Shown here: positions 44,973 through 52,725 of the stretch, one piece after another | How the letters are laid out: each line of letters opens with the position of its first letter | How positions within the stretch are numbered: the stretch's first letter is position 1 | Origin: Stagnihabitans lacustris | GTDB taxonomy: Bacteria; Pseudomonadota; Alphaproteobacteria; Rhodobacterales; Rhodobacteraceae | Assembly (NCBI RefSeq): GCF_025950525.1 | Contig: NZ_JAPDGS010000003.1 | Location: 310,001-374,000 of the forward strand | Direction of reading: 5' to 3' | Length of the DNA: 64,000 bases | Made by a program: the position numbers and the translations under genes | The notes under the pieces: generated by a model | The model's input: only the letters and a program-made list of their open reading frames with translations | Databases searched by the model: none | What the model was told of the DNA's origin: nothing

Positions 44973-45000
44973 GGGGGCGCCGCCCCCGCCTTCGGCCCCC

Positions 45001-45074
45001 CGGAGATATTTGGGTCAGTATGAAAGCAAAGCAGGTCTTTCGATTTCATACTGACCCAAATATTCCCGCCGGAG
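45001..45074. repeat. Intergenic repeat module, two copies head to head
   Basis: Two copies of the module seen at 2278 and 25714 face each other, giving a perfect 20-bp inverted repeat: ATATTTGGGTCAGTATGAAA (45006-45025) and its complement (45044-45063), with an 18-nt loop. Each arm carries a CGGAG- or CGGCGG-type lead-in. It sits between the convergent ends of hemC and the MFS gene, and a GC-rich hairpin precedes the left copy at 44973-44987. It could act as a bidirectional terminator. Confidence 0.7.
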
Positions 45075-45086
45075 GCTAGGACCGCA

Positions 45087-46253
45087 TCACCCGCGCCGCG
45101 GTTTCAGGATCAGCGCGGCGCCCGCCAGGCTCAGGGCGGCGCCGAGGATTGCCGCCGTGGCATAGCCCTGCACTGCGGTGCCGATGGCAAAGCAGGCGGC
45201 GGCCATCGCGTCACCGCTGACTTTCATCAGCGCCATCAAGGCCGAGGCGGTTCCAGGCCTTGTGGCCAGCGCGTCTTGCAGCATCGCGATGGGCAGTGTC
45301 AGGGTCAGCGCGCCTCCCATCGCGGCGGGCAGGGGCAAGAGCCAAAGCCATGGCGTGCCGGCCAACAGCGGGATGCCAACCAGATGCACGGCGTAGAGGG
45401 TCGTTCCGATCCCGATCAGCCAGGGGCGCGGCAGGCGCAGCACCAGGGGCAGGGCCAGCATGAAGGGCACCTCCAGCCCCGCGACCAGGCCGCCATAAAG
45501 CGCGGCATCGGCGCCATGGCCCGCCTGGGTCAGCGACAGGCCAAGGACGGCCCAATAGACGGCTCCGGGCGCAGTGACGGCGCCCAGTGCCAGGATCAGG
45601 CGCGGCAGGCCGGGGGTGGCGAGTTCGCCGAGGGCCGCGCGCAGCGACAGGCCGGAGGGGCGGTCTTCGGCCATGCTGGAGGGCCAGGCCGCCCAGGTGA
45701 TCGCCAGCATGGTCAGCCCCAGGCCCAAGGCCACGGGATAGATGGATTGGGCGGGAAGCCCGGCCTCTGTCGCCCAGGCCCACAGAGGCAGGACCACAAG
45801 GAAGGGCAGGGCGAACAGCGCGCGGATCGTCGCCTGGATGGCCTCACGCTGGGTCGCATAGGGCAGGGCGGCCAGGCGGCCCTGGGCAAAAAGCTGACCG
45901 AACAGCGTGTTGGCCGGAAAGAACAGCGCCTGTGCCAGCAGAAACCCGGTCAGCGAGGGCGCCAGAGTCATCACCGCCCCGCCCGCGACGATCAGCCCGC
46001 AGGCCCCCAGCGCGATGCCCCGCCGGTTCGCCGTCTGATCCGCCCGGATGCCCGCCGCCAGCGCCGCCGCCACCGACACCAGGGTCGAGACCACCATCAG
46101 GCCCGCGTAACCTCCGTCCCCCAGCCCATAGTCGCGCACCGCCATGACCGGCACATAGGGCCCGAAGGAACAGGCCAGCGCGCCCAAGAGCAGCATCAGC
46201 CCCGCCACCATCCGCAAGACCGGATCGCGCCAGATCAGCGCGGCGCTAGACAT
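45087..46253 (-). CDS. MFS permease (second of a tandem pair)
   Basis: This 388-aa major facilitator has about 12 membrane segments and a diverged loop 2-3 motif (AAGIRADQTANRRG, cf. G-x3-D-x2-G-R/K-R). It resembles its upstream neighbour across the length, for instance around LRMVAGLMLLLGALACSFGPY versus LRFISLALLLFGAQNASLYPY, so the two arose by duplication. A sugar-efflux (SET-like) role is possible but weakly supported. It overlaps the upstream gene by 8 bp. Confidence 0.8.
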   Translation of the reverse strand: MSSAALIWRDPVLRMVAGLMLLLGALACSFGPYVPVMAVRDYGLGDGGYAGLMVVSTLVSVAAALAAGIRADQTANRRGIALGACGLIVAGGAVMTLAPSLTGFLLAQALFFPANTLFGQLFAQGRLAALPYATQREAIQATIRALFALPFLVVLPLWAWATEAGLPAQSIYPVALGLGLTMLAITWAAWPSSMAEDRPSGLSLRAALGELATPGLPRLILALGAVTAPGAVYWAVLGLSLTQAGHGADAALYGGLVAGLEVPFMLALPLVLRLPRPWLIGIGTTLYAVHLVGIPLLAGTPWLWLLPLPAAMGGALTLTLPIAMLQDALATRPGTASALMALMKVSGDAMAAACFAIGTAVQGYATAAILGAALSLAGAALILKPRRG

Positions 46254-47469
46254 GGGCCGTCTCGGAGGCGGGTTGGGGCCACCGGAGCCAGGCCCGCCGG
46301 TCGACCAGCCACAGCGCCAGCGCGCCCGTCAGGCTGACCGAGGCGCCGATCAGCGCCGCGCCCTCGAACCCGGCGACCCCGGTGCCGATTGCAAAGACCA
46401 GCGCCGTCACGACATCGGACGCCAGCTTTTGCACCGCCAGCATCGCCGCCGCTGTTCCCGGCCGCCCCGCCATCAGGTCCTGATAATAGGCAATCGGCGT
46501 TGTGATGATGATCGCGCCCCCGACGCCGGCGAAAAACGTCCCGACCCAAAGCCAGGGCGTATCGGCCCACAGCGGCAGCGCCACCAGATGCACCGCGTAA
46601 AGCCCCGCCCCAATCCCGGCCATCCCCAACCGCGAGATCCTCCCGGCAAAGCGCGGCAGGATCAGCATGGCCGGCACCTCCCATCCCGCGACGATGCCAA
46701 CATACAGCGCCACATCGGCCGCATCACGCAGCGGCGCCGCATCAAAGACCAGCGACACCAGCACCATGTAAAGATTGCCGGCCGAAGACATCATCCCCAT
46801 CAGCACGACCCGGAAAAAGACATGCGGCTTGATGATCTCGACCAGGGCCTGATGCAGCCGCAGGCCCGAGCGTTGATCGGCAAGCCCGCCATCCTTGGGC
46901 CAGCGCGCCCAGATCATCACGGTCAGTCCAAGGCTTGCGATGCCCGCCGTGACATAGACCGACAGTTCCGACAGGCCAAAGCCGAAGGCAAAGGTCCAGA
47001 AGATCAGCATGCCCAAAAAGGCAAAGGACAGGTTCGACCGCAGCGTGCCCAGGACGGCGTCGCGGTCCTCACCCTCGCGGCTGGCCAGGCGGGCAAGCGC
47101 GATGAACTGGCCGTAAAGGCTGGAGGCGACGGGCAAAAGCACGCCATTGAAGGCCAGAAGCGACCATTTGCCCGGAAAGGCCAGCATCAGCCCGATCCCC
47201 AGCGTCGAGGCCAGCGCCGCGGTCAGCGCAATCGCCCGCCGCCGCCCGTATTGGTCGCCCAGGACGCCGAACAGCACCGATGTGACCACCGCCACCACCG
47301 AAGCCAGCGTCAACAGCCAGGAAAACTCAGTCGGCGTCAGGCCGATCCGCTTGATCGCGATGACCGATTGATAGGGGTAAAGCGAGGCATTTTGCGCGCC
47401 GAACAAAAGCAGCGCCAAAGAGATGAACCGCAGCGTCGGGTGACGCAGCACATAGCGTATCGAGGTCAT
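46246..47469 (-). CDS. MFS permease (first of a tandem pair)
   Basis: This 407-aa major facilitator has 12 predicted membrane segments and the loop motif GVLGDQYGRRRA in the expected place. Segments such as LYGQFIALARLAS recall sugar-efflux (SetA-type) permeases, but this is tentative. ATG 47469 was chosen over an earlier in-frame start that overlaps the promoter. A perfect 14-bp palindrome of LacI-operator type lies 23 bp upstream, so the pair may be sugar-regulated. Confidence 0.82.
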   Translation of the reverse strand: MTSIRYVLRHPTLRFISLALLLFGAQNASLYPYQSVIAIKRIGLTPTEFSWLLTLASVVAVVTSVLFGVLGDQYGRRRAIALTAALASTLGIGLMLAFPGKWSLLAFNGVLLPVASSLYGQFIALARLASREGEDRDAVLGTLRSNLSFAFLGMLIFWTFAFGFGLSELSVYVTAGIASLGLTVMIWARWPKDGGLADQRSGLRLHQALVEIIKPHVFFRVVLMGMMSSAGNLYMVLVSLVFDAAPLRDAADVALYVGIVAGWEVPAMLILPRFAGRISRLGMAGIGAGLYAVHLVALPLWADTPWLWVGTFFAGVGGAIIITTPIAYYQDLMAGRPGTAAAMLAVQKLASDVVTALVFAIGTGVAGFEGAALIGASVSLTGALALWLVDRRAWLRWPQPASETAHV

Positions 47470-47492
47470 GGCCGTCCGGGGAGCTGTAAGGC

Positions 47493-47506
47493 GGAAAACG
47501 TTTTCC
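47493..47506 (-). promoter_or_regulatory. LacI-type operator palindrome
   Basis: GGAAAACGTTTTCC is a perfect 14-bp palindrome with a central CG, the usual LacI-family form. It lies 23 bp before the MFS start and 119 bp before the GMC oxidoreductase, so it may repress the permease. A related, imperfect palindrome precedes the alpha-glucosidase (50843-50858). Confidence 0.6.
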
Positions 47507-47624
47507 TGTGTGACAGGGTAATGACAGGCCGGGGTGAAGTCCAGACTGTGCCCGACATATCCTGTCGCCAATTGCACAACGATCCGTGAAGAGGCTGCTA
47601 GATTGCGCGAAAAAGGGGACGCGC

Positions 47625-49217
47625 ATGGACGTCGATTACATCATCGTGGGCTCGGGTTCGTCGGGGTCGGTTCTGGCCAATCGCCTGTCCGAGACCGCGC
47701 GGGTCGTGGTGCTGGAGGCGGGAGGCAGCGACCTTCTGCCTTATGTTCAGCTGCCTTTGGGCTATGGCAAGCTGTTCTATGACCCCGCCGTGAACTGGAT
47801 GTATCAGACCGAGCCTGATCCGGGGCTGGCTGGCAACCGCGACCACTGGCCGCGCGGCAAGGTGCTGGGCGGGTCCTCGTCCATCAACGCCATGGTCTAT
47901 ATCCGCGGGCATCGGGCGGACTACGACGAATGGGGGCAGGCGGCGCCCGGTTGGGGCTGGGACGACATGCTGTCGGCCTATCGCGCGCTGGAGGACAACG
48001 AGGCGGGGGCGGATGATTTCCGCGGCAAAGGTGGGCCGCTGTTCATCTCGCGCAACCGGCGCGGCCTCCATTGGCTGGTCGAGGATTACATCAAGGCCTG
48101 TGGCGAGGCGGGATTGCCCTATAACCCCGACTTCAACGGCGCGGAACAAGAGGGCGCCGGGACCTATCAGATGACGATCAAGGGCGGGCGGCGCAATTCG
48201 GCCGCGCGGGCGTTTTTGCGGCCGGCGATGAAGCGCGATACGTTGCAGGTTCTGACCAAGGCCCATGTCACACGCGTGCTGTTTGACGGCAAACGGGCGG
48301 TGGGGGTCGAGTATGTCCAGGGCGGTCAGACCCGGACGCTGAAGGCACGCGAAGTCATTCTGTCCGGCGGGGCGATCAACTCGCCGCAGCTGTTGCAGCT
48401 GTCGGGGATCGGACCCGGAGAGGTTCTGTCCAAGGCGGGCGTTCCGGTCTTGGTGGACAACCCCCATGTCGGGCGGAACCTGAACGACCACCAAGGCATC
48501 AACTACACCTGGGAAATGAAGGTCGCGACCTATAACGGCATCCTGCGGCCCTGGTGGGGCAAGGCGCTTGTCGGCCTGCAATATCTGCTGACCCGGGGCG
48601 GGCCGCTGGCCAAGTCGATCAACCATGGTGGCGGGTTCTTCCGCACCTCGGCCGATGAGCCTCGGCCCAACATGCAGCTGTATTTCCAGGCGTTTTCCAC
48701 CCTGATCCCGCGGAATGGCGAGCGGCCTTTGCTGACGCCCGACCCGTTCCAGGGCCTGTCGATCGGGCTGTCGAACTGCCGCCCCACCTCGCGCGGGCAT
48801 ATCCATATTCGCAGCGCGGACCCCTTTGCTCATCCGCAGATCGTGGCGAACGCCTTCTCCACCGACAAGGACGTCGCCGAGATGCTGCTTGCGGTGCGTT
48901 ACCTGCGCACCATCGCGGCGCAGCCCTCGTTTGCGCGCTGGGTGAAACAGGAATTGCGGCCGGGGCCTTCCGTGACCTCGGATACCGATATGATCCAGGA
49001 CTTCCGCGAAAGGTCGGGGACGGTCTATCACCCGTCTTGCACCGCCCGCATGGCGCCCGAGGGCGAGGGCGTGTTGGACAACCACCTGCGCGTGCGCGGG
49101 GTCGAGGGGCTAAGGGTCTGTGACGCCTCGGCCTTTCCGAACCTGATCGCGGGCAATACCAATGCCCCCGCCATGGCCTTGGGCTGGCGGGGGGCCGATC
49201 TTATCCGAGGGAAATAG
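47625..49217 (+). CDS. GMC-family FAD oxidoreductase (choline/alcohol dehydrogenase-like)
   Basis: This 530-aa flavoprotein oxidises an alcohol or sugar, using FAD. Visible features: the FAD-binding DYIIVGSGSSGSVLANRLSE at the N-terminus, the GMC signature GGSSSINAMVYIRG, the second GMC signature LSGGAINSPQLLQLSG, and the catalytic His pair region near VYHPSC and the C-terminal N-APAMALG. Choline dehydrogenase is the common annotation, but no betaine genes are near, so the substrate is open. ATG 47625 follows AGGGGAC. The 3' end overlaps the alpha-glucosidase by 17 bp. Confidence 0.88.
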   Translation: MDVDYIIVGSGSSGSVLANRLSETARVVVLEAGGSDLLPYVQLPLGYGKLFYDPAVNWMYQTEPDPGLAGNRDHWPRGKVLGGSSSINAMVYIRGHRADYDEWGQAAPGWGWDDMLSAYRALEDNEAGADDFRGKGGPLFISRNRRGLHWLVEDYIKACGEAGLPYNPDFNGAEQEGAGTYQMTIKGGRRNSAARAFLRPAMKRDTLQVLTKAHVTRVLFDGKRAVGVEYVQGGQTRTLKAREVILSGGAINSPQLLQLSGIGPGEVLSKAGVPVLVDNPHVGRNLNDHQGINYTWEMKVATYNGILRPWWGKALVGLQYLLTRGGPLAKSINHGGGFFRTSADEPRPNMQLYFQAFSTLIPRNGERPLLTPDPFQGLSIGLSNCRPTSRGHIHIRSADPFAHPQIVANAFSTDKDVAEMLLAVRYLRTIAAQPSFARWVKQELRPGPSVTSDTDMIQDFRERSGTVYHPSCTARMAPEGEGVLDNHLRVRGVEGLRVCDASAFPNLIAGNTNAPAMALGWRGADLIRGK

Positions 49218-50796
49218 CCCCCGTCACGGGCAGGAAAACCGCCGCATTGGGGGCCAGGTCCAGCTTGGCCCCCGCCAGCACGCCGCCCATCGACGGGCCG
49301 GTCGGCGCGCCCACGCCCTCGACCCCCAGGCTGCGGCCTTCCGGCGACAGGTTGAACACGCACAGAAGGTCGCCGCGGGTAAAGGCCAGGATCGGTTCCG
49401 GGGTCGCAAGGAACGTGGTCTTGCCATGGGCCAAAGCCGAGCCCTTACGGAAGGCCATCATCGCCCGGTAATGTTCCAGCACAGAGCCCTGTGCGCCCTG
49501 CTGCGAGGCCACATTCCGCGCCAGCTGCGGCGGTTTCACCGGCAGCCAGGGCTTGCCCGTGGTGAACCCGCCCGCCGCACTGTCATCCCAGACCATCGGC
49601 GTCCGCGTGCCATCGCGGCCAATCGGCTCCGGCCAGAAGTTGATGCCTTGCGGGTCGGTCAGTTCTTCGAAGGCCAGCTCGGTATCGGTCTGGCCGATCT
49701 CTTCGCCCTGCCACAGACAGATGGAGCCCTCGAACGACAACAGCAGCGCCCCGGCCTGCTTGGCAATCGCGTCTTGGGAAACCCCATGTTTCGCCCACCG
49801 TGAGGCATGGCGCACGACGTCATGGTTGGAAAAGGCCCACATCGGCCAGCCATTTGGCGCATCGGTAAAAAAGTCGCTGATGCGGGTGCGGAAGAACTCG
49901 GCCGTGTAATCATAGCCCATCATTTCAAAGCTGTAGCACTGATGCAGCCGCCCCGGCGCGGTATATTGGCCCATCATGGCGATGGCGTGGTGGCTTTCCC
50001 CCATTTCCCCCACCGAGGCGCGGTCGGGGTAGTCATCCAGCACCCGCCGGATACGCTCCATCCACAACAGGTTTTCCGGCTGGTTCTTGGAAAACAGGTG
50101 GTATTGCATCCCGTAAGGATTGCCCTCGGGCTCTTTTTTCACCCGGTAATCGGCGGCATCGTCGCGCAACAGCGCGTCTTTGTAGAAGTAATTCACCGTG
50201 TCAAAGCGGAACCCATCCACCCCCCGGTCCAGCCAAAAGCGCAAGACGCCCTCCATGTAATCGACCACATCGGGGTTGCGGAAGTTCAGCTCGGGCTGTT
50301 CGGGCAGGAAAGAGTGCATGAAGTATTGCTTGCGCCGGGCGTCCCATTGCCAGGCCGGGCCTCCGAACACCGAAAGCCAATTGTTCGGCGGCGTGCCATC
50401 GGGGCGCGGGTCCTGCCAGATGAACCAATCCGCCTTGGGATTGGTGCGGTCGCGGCGGGATTCGGTGAAAAACGGATGCTGGTCAGAGCAATGGTTCAGC
50501 ACCTGGTCGATGATGACCTTCAGCCCCAGCGCGTGCGCCCGCGCCACCAAAGCGTCAAAATCCTGCAGCGTGCCAAAGACCGGATCGACGTTTTTATAGT
50601 CGCTGACGTCGTAACCCATGTCCTTCATCGGGCTGGTAAAGATCGGGGACAGCCAGACGCAGTCGCAGCCCAAGGACGCGATATGGTCCAGCCGCCGCGT
50701 GATCCCCTGCAGGTCGCCCACCCCATCGCCATTGTCGTCCTGAAAGCTTCGGGGATAGACCTGATAGGTCACCGAGCCACGCCACCATTCCGCCAT
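49201..50796 (-). CDS. GH13 alpha-glucosidase (oligo-1,6-glucosidase type)
   Basis: This 531-aa enzyme hydrolyses alpha-glucosides such as maltose or isomaltose; no signal peptide is seen, so it acts in the cytoplasm. It carries the GH13 blocks: YQVYPRSFQDDNGDGVGDLQG, the nucleophile Asp in DGFRFDTVNY (about residue 198), the acid/base Glu in ASVGEMGE, and the third acid in FSNHDVVR. ATG 50796 has GGAGG upstream. A LacI-type palindrome lies 46 bp further upstream. The matching ABC transporter and regulator are not in the window. Confidence 0.92.
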   Translation of the reverse strand: MAEWWRGSVTYQVYPRSFQDDNGDGVGDLQGITRRLDHIASLGCDCVWLSPIFTSPMKDMGYDVSDYKNVDPVFGTLQDFDALVARAHALGLKVIIDQVLNHCSDQHPFFTESRRDRTNPKADWFIWQDPRPDGTPPNNWLSVFGGPAWQWDARRKQYFMHSFLPEQPELNFRNPDVVDYMEGVLRFWLDRGVDGFRFDTVNYFYKDALLRDDAADYRVKKEPEGNPYGMQYHLFSKNQPENLLWMERIRRVLDDYPDRASVGEMGESHHAIAMMGQYTAPGRLHQCYSFEMMGYDYTAEFFRTRISDFFTDAPNGWPMWAFSNHDVVRHASRWAKHGVSQDAIAKQAGALLLSFEGSICLWQGEEIGQTDTELAFEELTDPQGINFWPEPIGRDGTRTPMVWDDSAAGGFTTGKPWLPVKPPQLARNVASQQGAQGSVLEHYRAMMAFRKGSALAHGKTTFLATPEPILAFTRGDLLCVFNLSPEGRSLGVEGVGAPTGPSMGGVLAGAKLDLAPNAAVFLPVTGAISLG

Positions 50797-50842
50797 GCCA
50801 TCCTCCACGATTCGCAGCCAGCATAGCCAAGCCGCGCGGGGC

Positions 50843-50858
50843 TTCAAACCGTTTTGAA
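50843..50858 (-). promoter_or_regulatory. LacI-type operator upstream of alpha-glucosidase
   Basis: TTCAAACCGTTTTGAA is a 16-bp palindrome centred on CG with one mismatched pair of positions (14 of 16 symmetric). It is 46 bp before the alpha-glucosidase start. Similar CAAA-x-CG-x-TTTG sites are bound by LacI-family regulators of alpha-glucoside genes in alphaproteobacteria. Confidence 0.55.
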
Positions 50859-50873
50859 CGCAGCCAAGGCCCG

Positions 50874-50905
50874 GGGTGCAGGGTTTGGGTGCAGGGTTTG
50901 GGTGC
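50874..50905. repeat. 13-bp tandem repeat
   Basis: GGGTGCAGGGTTT occurs twice in full and once partly (about 2.5 copies) in the gap between the alpha-glucosidase and the GH25 gene. No coding role is apparent. Confidence 0.75.
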
Positions 50906-50968
50906 GGCCTCGGCAAAGACCCCGCGCCAAGGGGTGACGCCGCCCCCATGATGCGCGACACTGACCCG

Positions 50969-51724
50969 ATGAAACGCGCCCTGTTGATTCTGCTGATCGT
51001 CCTGACCGCCTGCGCCCCCCGCGCCGGTGGACCCAATCCCTCTGTCACCGCCCCGGCCTTTGGCGACCGCGACCCGGTGGACTGGCCCCGCGGTCAGGCG
51101 CCGCGAACGCATCCGGTCCATGGCATCGACGTTTCGACCTGGCAGGGCCAGATCGACTGGCGCGCGGCCCGCGCCGCCGGGGTGAACTTCGCCTTCCTGA
51201 AGGCGACCGAGGGCGGCGACCGCGTCGACCCCGCCTTCCGCCAGAACTGGGCGGCGGCACGTGCGGCGGGCGTGCCGCGTGGCGCTTACCACTTCTTTTA
51301 CCACTGCCGCCCGGCGATCGAACAGGCGCGCTGGTTCCTGTCGCATGTCCCGCGCGACAGCCTTGCGCTGCCTCCGGTCCTGGATATGGAGTGGAACGCC
51401 CATTCCCCCACCTGCCCGGGTCGCCGCCCCGCAGCCGAGGTCCGCGCCGAGGCCCGGATTTTCCTTGACGCCATCGCCCAGGGCCGCCGCCCGATCCTGT
51501 ATACGACGGTCGATTTCTATGCCGACAACCAGCTGTGGCAGCTGCAAGGCGTCGATTTCTGGCTGCGGTCGACGGCGAAACACCCGTCCGACAGCTTTCC
51601 GGGCCAGCATTGGCTGATCTGGCAATACAGCGCGACCGGACAGGTGCCGGGCATCGCGGGGGATGTGGACCTGAACGCCTTTCAGGGCTCGCCCCGGGCC
51701 TTTGCCGCCTGGGTCGCGCGCTGA
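50969..51724 (+). CDS. GH25-family lysozyme-like lipoprotein
   Basis: This 251-aa protein has a lipoprotein signal (MKRALLILLIVLTAC, Cys15), then a GH25 (muramidase) domain with the catalytic pattern: Asp54 in HGIDVSTWQG, and Asp139/Glu141 in VLDMEW. GH25 enzymes cut beta-1,4 bonds in peptidoglycan, so it probably acts at the cell wall, perhaps in remodelling. An in-frame ATG exists at 50948; 50969 is used because it opens the signal peptide, though no ribosome site is clear for either. Confidence 0.88.
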   Translation: MKRALLILLIVLTACAPRAGGPNPSVTAPAFGDRDPVDWPRGQAPRTHPVHGIDVSTWQGQIDWRAARAAGVNFAFLKATEGGDRVDPAFRQNWAAARAAGVPRGAYHFFYHCRPAIEQARWFLSHVPRDSLALPPVLDMEWNAHSPTCPGRRPAAEVRAEARIFLDAIAQGRRPILYTTVDFYADNQLWQLQGVDFWLRSTAKHPSDSFPGQHWLIWQYSATGQVPGIAGDVDLNAFQGSPRAFAAWVAR

Positions 51725-51829
51725 TTTCACAGGGCTTGACGCTTCTTTCACTTCGGTTTCACAGGGCCGGGGCGCAGTCTGACACCGTGGCCCGATCCCC
51801 CGGGACCACGGTTTCAGAGGAGGATTTCC

Positions 51830-52072
51830 ATGACCCGTTTCGTGATTGACCTGGGCGATGTTCCGCTCTCGAAAGAGGCCACGATGGCCTTGAACGCCGA
51901 TCTGCAAAAGGTGGCCCTGTCGCATATCGCCGGGCTGCAACTGGACAAGCCCTGGGTTCTGCGCTTTCCGCGCGACTGGTGGGGCTTTATCCTGCGCAAG
52001 GACTTCGAGGGCATCCTTGACGGTCAAAAGGCGCTGGAGAAGGGCCTTCTGCAGACCGCGGGCCGGATGTGA
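51830..52072 (+). CDS. Small protein of unknown function, first of a two-gene cassette
   Basis: This 80-aa protein has no recognised family. It starts after a strong ribosome site (AGGAGGATTTCC). The sequence has an N-terminal strand-like segment (TRFVIDLGDVPLS), a helix (KEATMALNADLQKVALSHIAG), and an aromatic, basic segment (KPWVLRFPRDWWGFILRKDF) near the C-terminus. It overlaps the following Cys-rich gene by GTGA, so both are co-translated. Possibly a peptide or small adaptor acted on by the partner, which is a guess. Confidence 0.65.
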   Translation: MTRFVIDLGDVPLSKEATMALNADLQKVALSHIAGLQLDKPWVLRFPRDWWGFILRKDFEGILDGQKALEKGLLQTAGRM

Positions 52073-52485
52073 TGTCCCGGGGCGGAGAGAGTGCCGCCCC
52101 GGATCTCGCCTGCCCTTCGGCCCCCGCCAGCCCTGGCGCCGGGCTTTTGGGCCTGGCGGGACCGGATGGCCGCATCGCCTTTTTGCGCACGCTGATGCAG
52201 GTCGATGCAGAGTTTCTGGCCACCGCCCGCGCGGCCGGCCGCCCCGAAGCGCGGATGCGCTTCACCCACAGATGTGAGACCTCTGCCTGTCGGCAGTGGA
52301 CCGGAACTTCCTGCGGGGTCATCACCCGTGTGTTGCAAGCCATGGCGCCGGAGACCGTCTCCCCCGATACGCTCCACCCCTGCACGATCCGCGGCACCTG
52401 CCGTTGGTTTGCGCAGGAAGGCGCCCCGGCTTGCAGCGCCTGCGCCAGTGTCCTGACGGACACCCGCGCAGATGAGCCCGCATGA
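52069..52485 (+). CDS. Cys-rich small protein, second of a two-gene cassette
   Basis: This 138-aa protein has a cysteine pattern in its C-terminal half: Cys69-x4-Cys74-x7-Cys82, then Cys105-x5-Cys111-x10-Cys122-x2-Cys125, seven cysteines in 57 residues, consistent with metal or Fe-S binding. The N-terminal 60 residues are low-complexity Ala/Gly/Pro-rich. GTG 52069 overlaps the upstream stop as GTGA; ATG 52072 is the alternative start. The segment HRCETSACRQWTGTSCG and the CRWFAQEGAPACSAC segment are distinctive, but I cannot name a family. A terminator follows the stop by 43 bp. Confidence 0.6.
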   Translation: MMSRGGESAAPDLACPSAPASPGAGLLGLAGPDGRIAFLRTLMQVDAEFLATARAAGRPEARMRFTHRCETSACRQWTGTSCGVITRVLQAMAPETVSPDTLHPCTIRGTCRWFAQEGAPACSACASVLTDTRADEPA

Positions 52486-52528
52486 GGCGGCAGCCCAAGG
52501 CGTCCCCTCCGACGGTTGCCGAACGGCG

Positions 52529-52558
52529 AAAGGCGGCCCCGCTCCCGGGCCGCCTTTT
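52529..52558 (+). terminator. Rho-independent terminator after the Cys-rich gene
   Basis: An 11-bp perfect stem (AAAGGCGGCCC / GGGCCGCCTTT) with a 7-nt loop ends in TTTT. Confidence 0.88.
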
Positions 52559-52616
52559 GTCATGTCAGGGCACAAGACGTCCCCGTGTCATCTGTTCGCA
52601 ACCGTCCCACGGGGTT

Positions 52617-52719
52617 CTCAGGGGCTGTGAAAGCCCCTGAGGCAGGGGGTTCGGGGGACGGCAGTCCCCCGATTGGGCGCCGCGGGGTCAAGGGCGCAAG
52701 CCCGCAGCCCCCGCGGCGC
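52617..52719. repeat. Cluster of three GC-rich hairpins
   Basis: Three perfect stems follow each other in 103 bp: CTCAGGGGCT / AGCCCCTGAG (52617-52641), GGGGGAC / GTCCCCC (52653-52670) and GCGCCGCGGGG / CCCCGCGGCGC (52677-52719). They lie between the convergent Cys-rich gene and the dimethylglycine dehydrogenase-like gene. Such GC-rich palindromic clusters are typical dispersed intergenic repeats; the last could terminate the minus-strand gene. Confidence 0.65.
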
Positions 52720-52725
52720 AATCCC

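Noticed and set aside
50874..50905. Tandem repeat as a CRISPR or iteron array
   Set aside because: Units are contiguous 13-mers without spacers and only 2.5 copies; too short for either.
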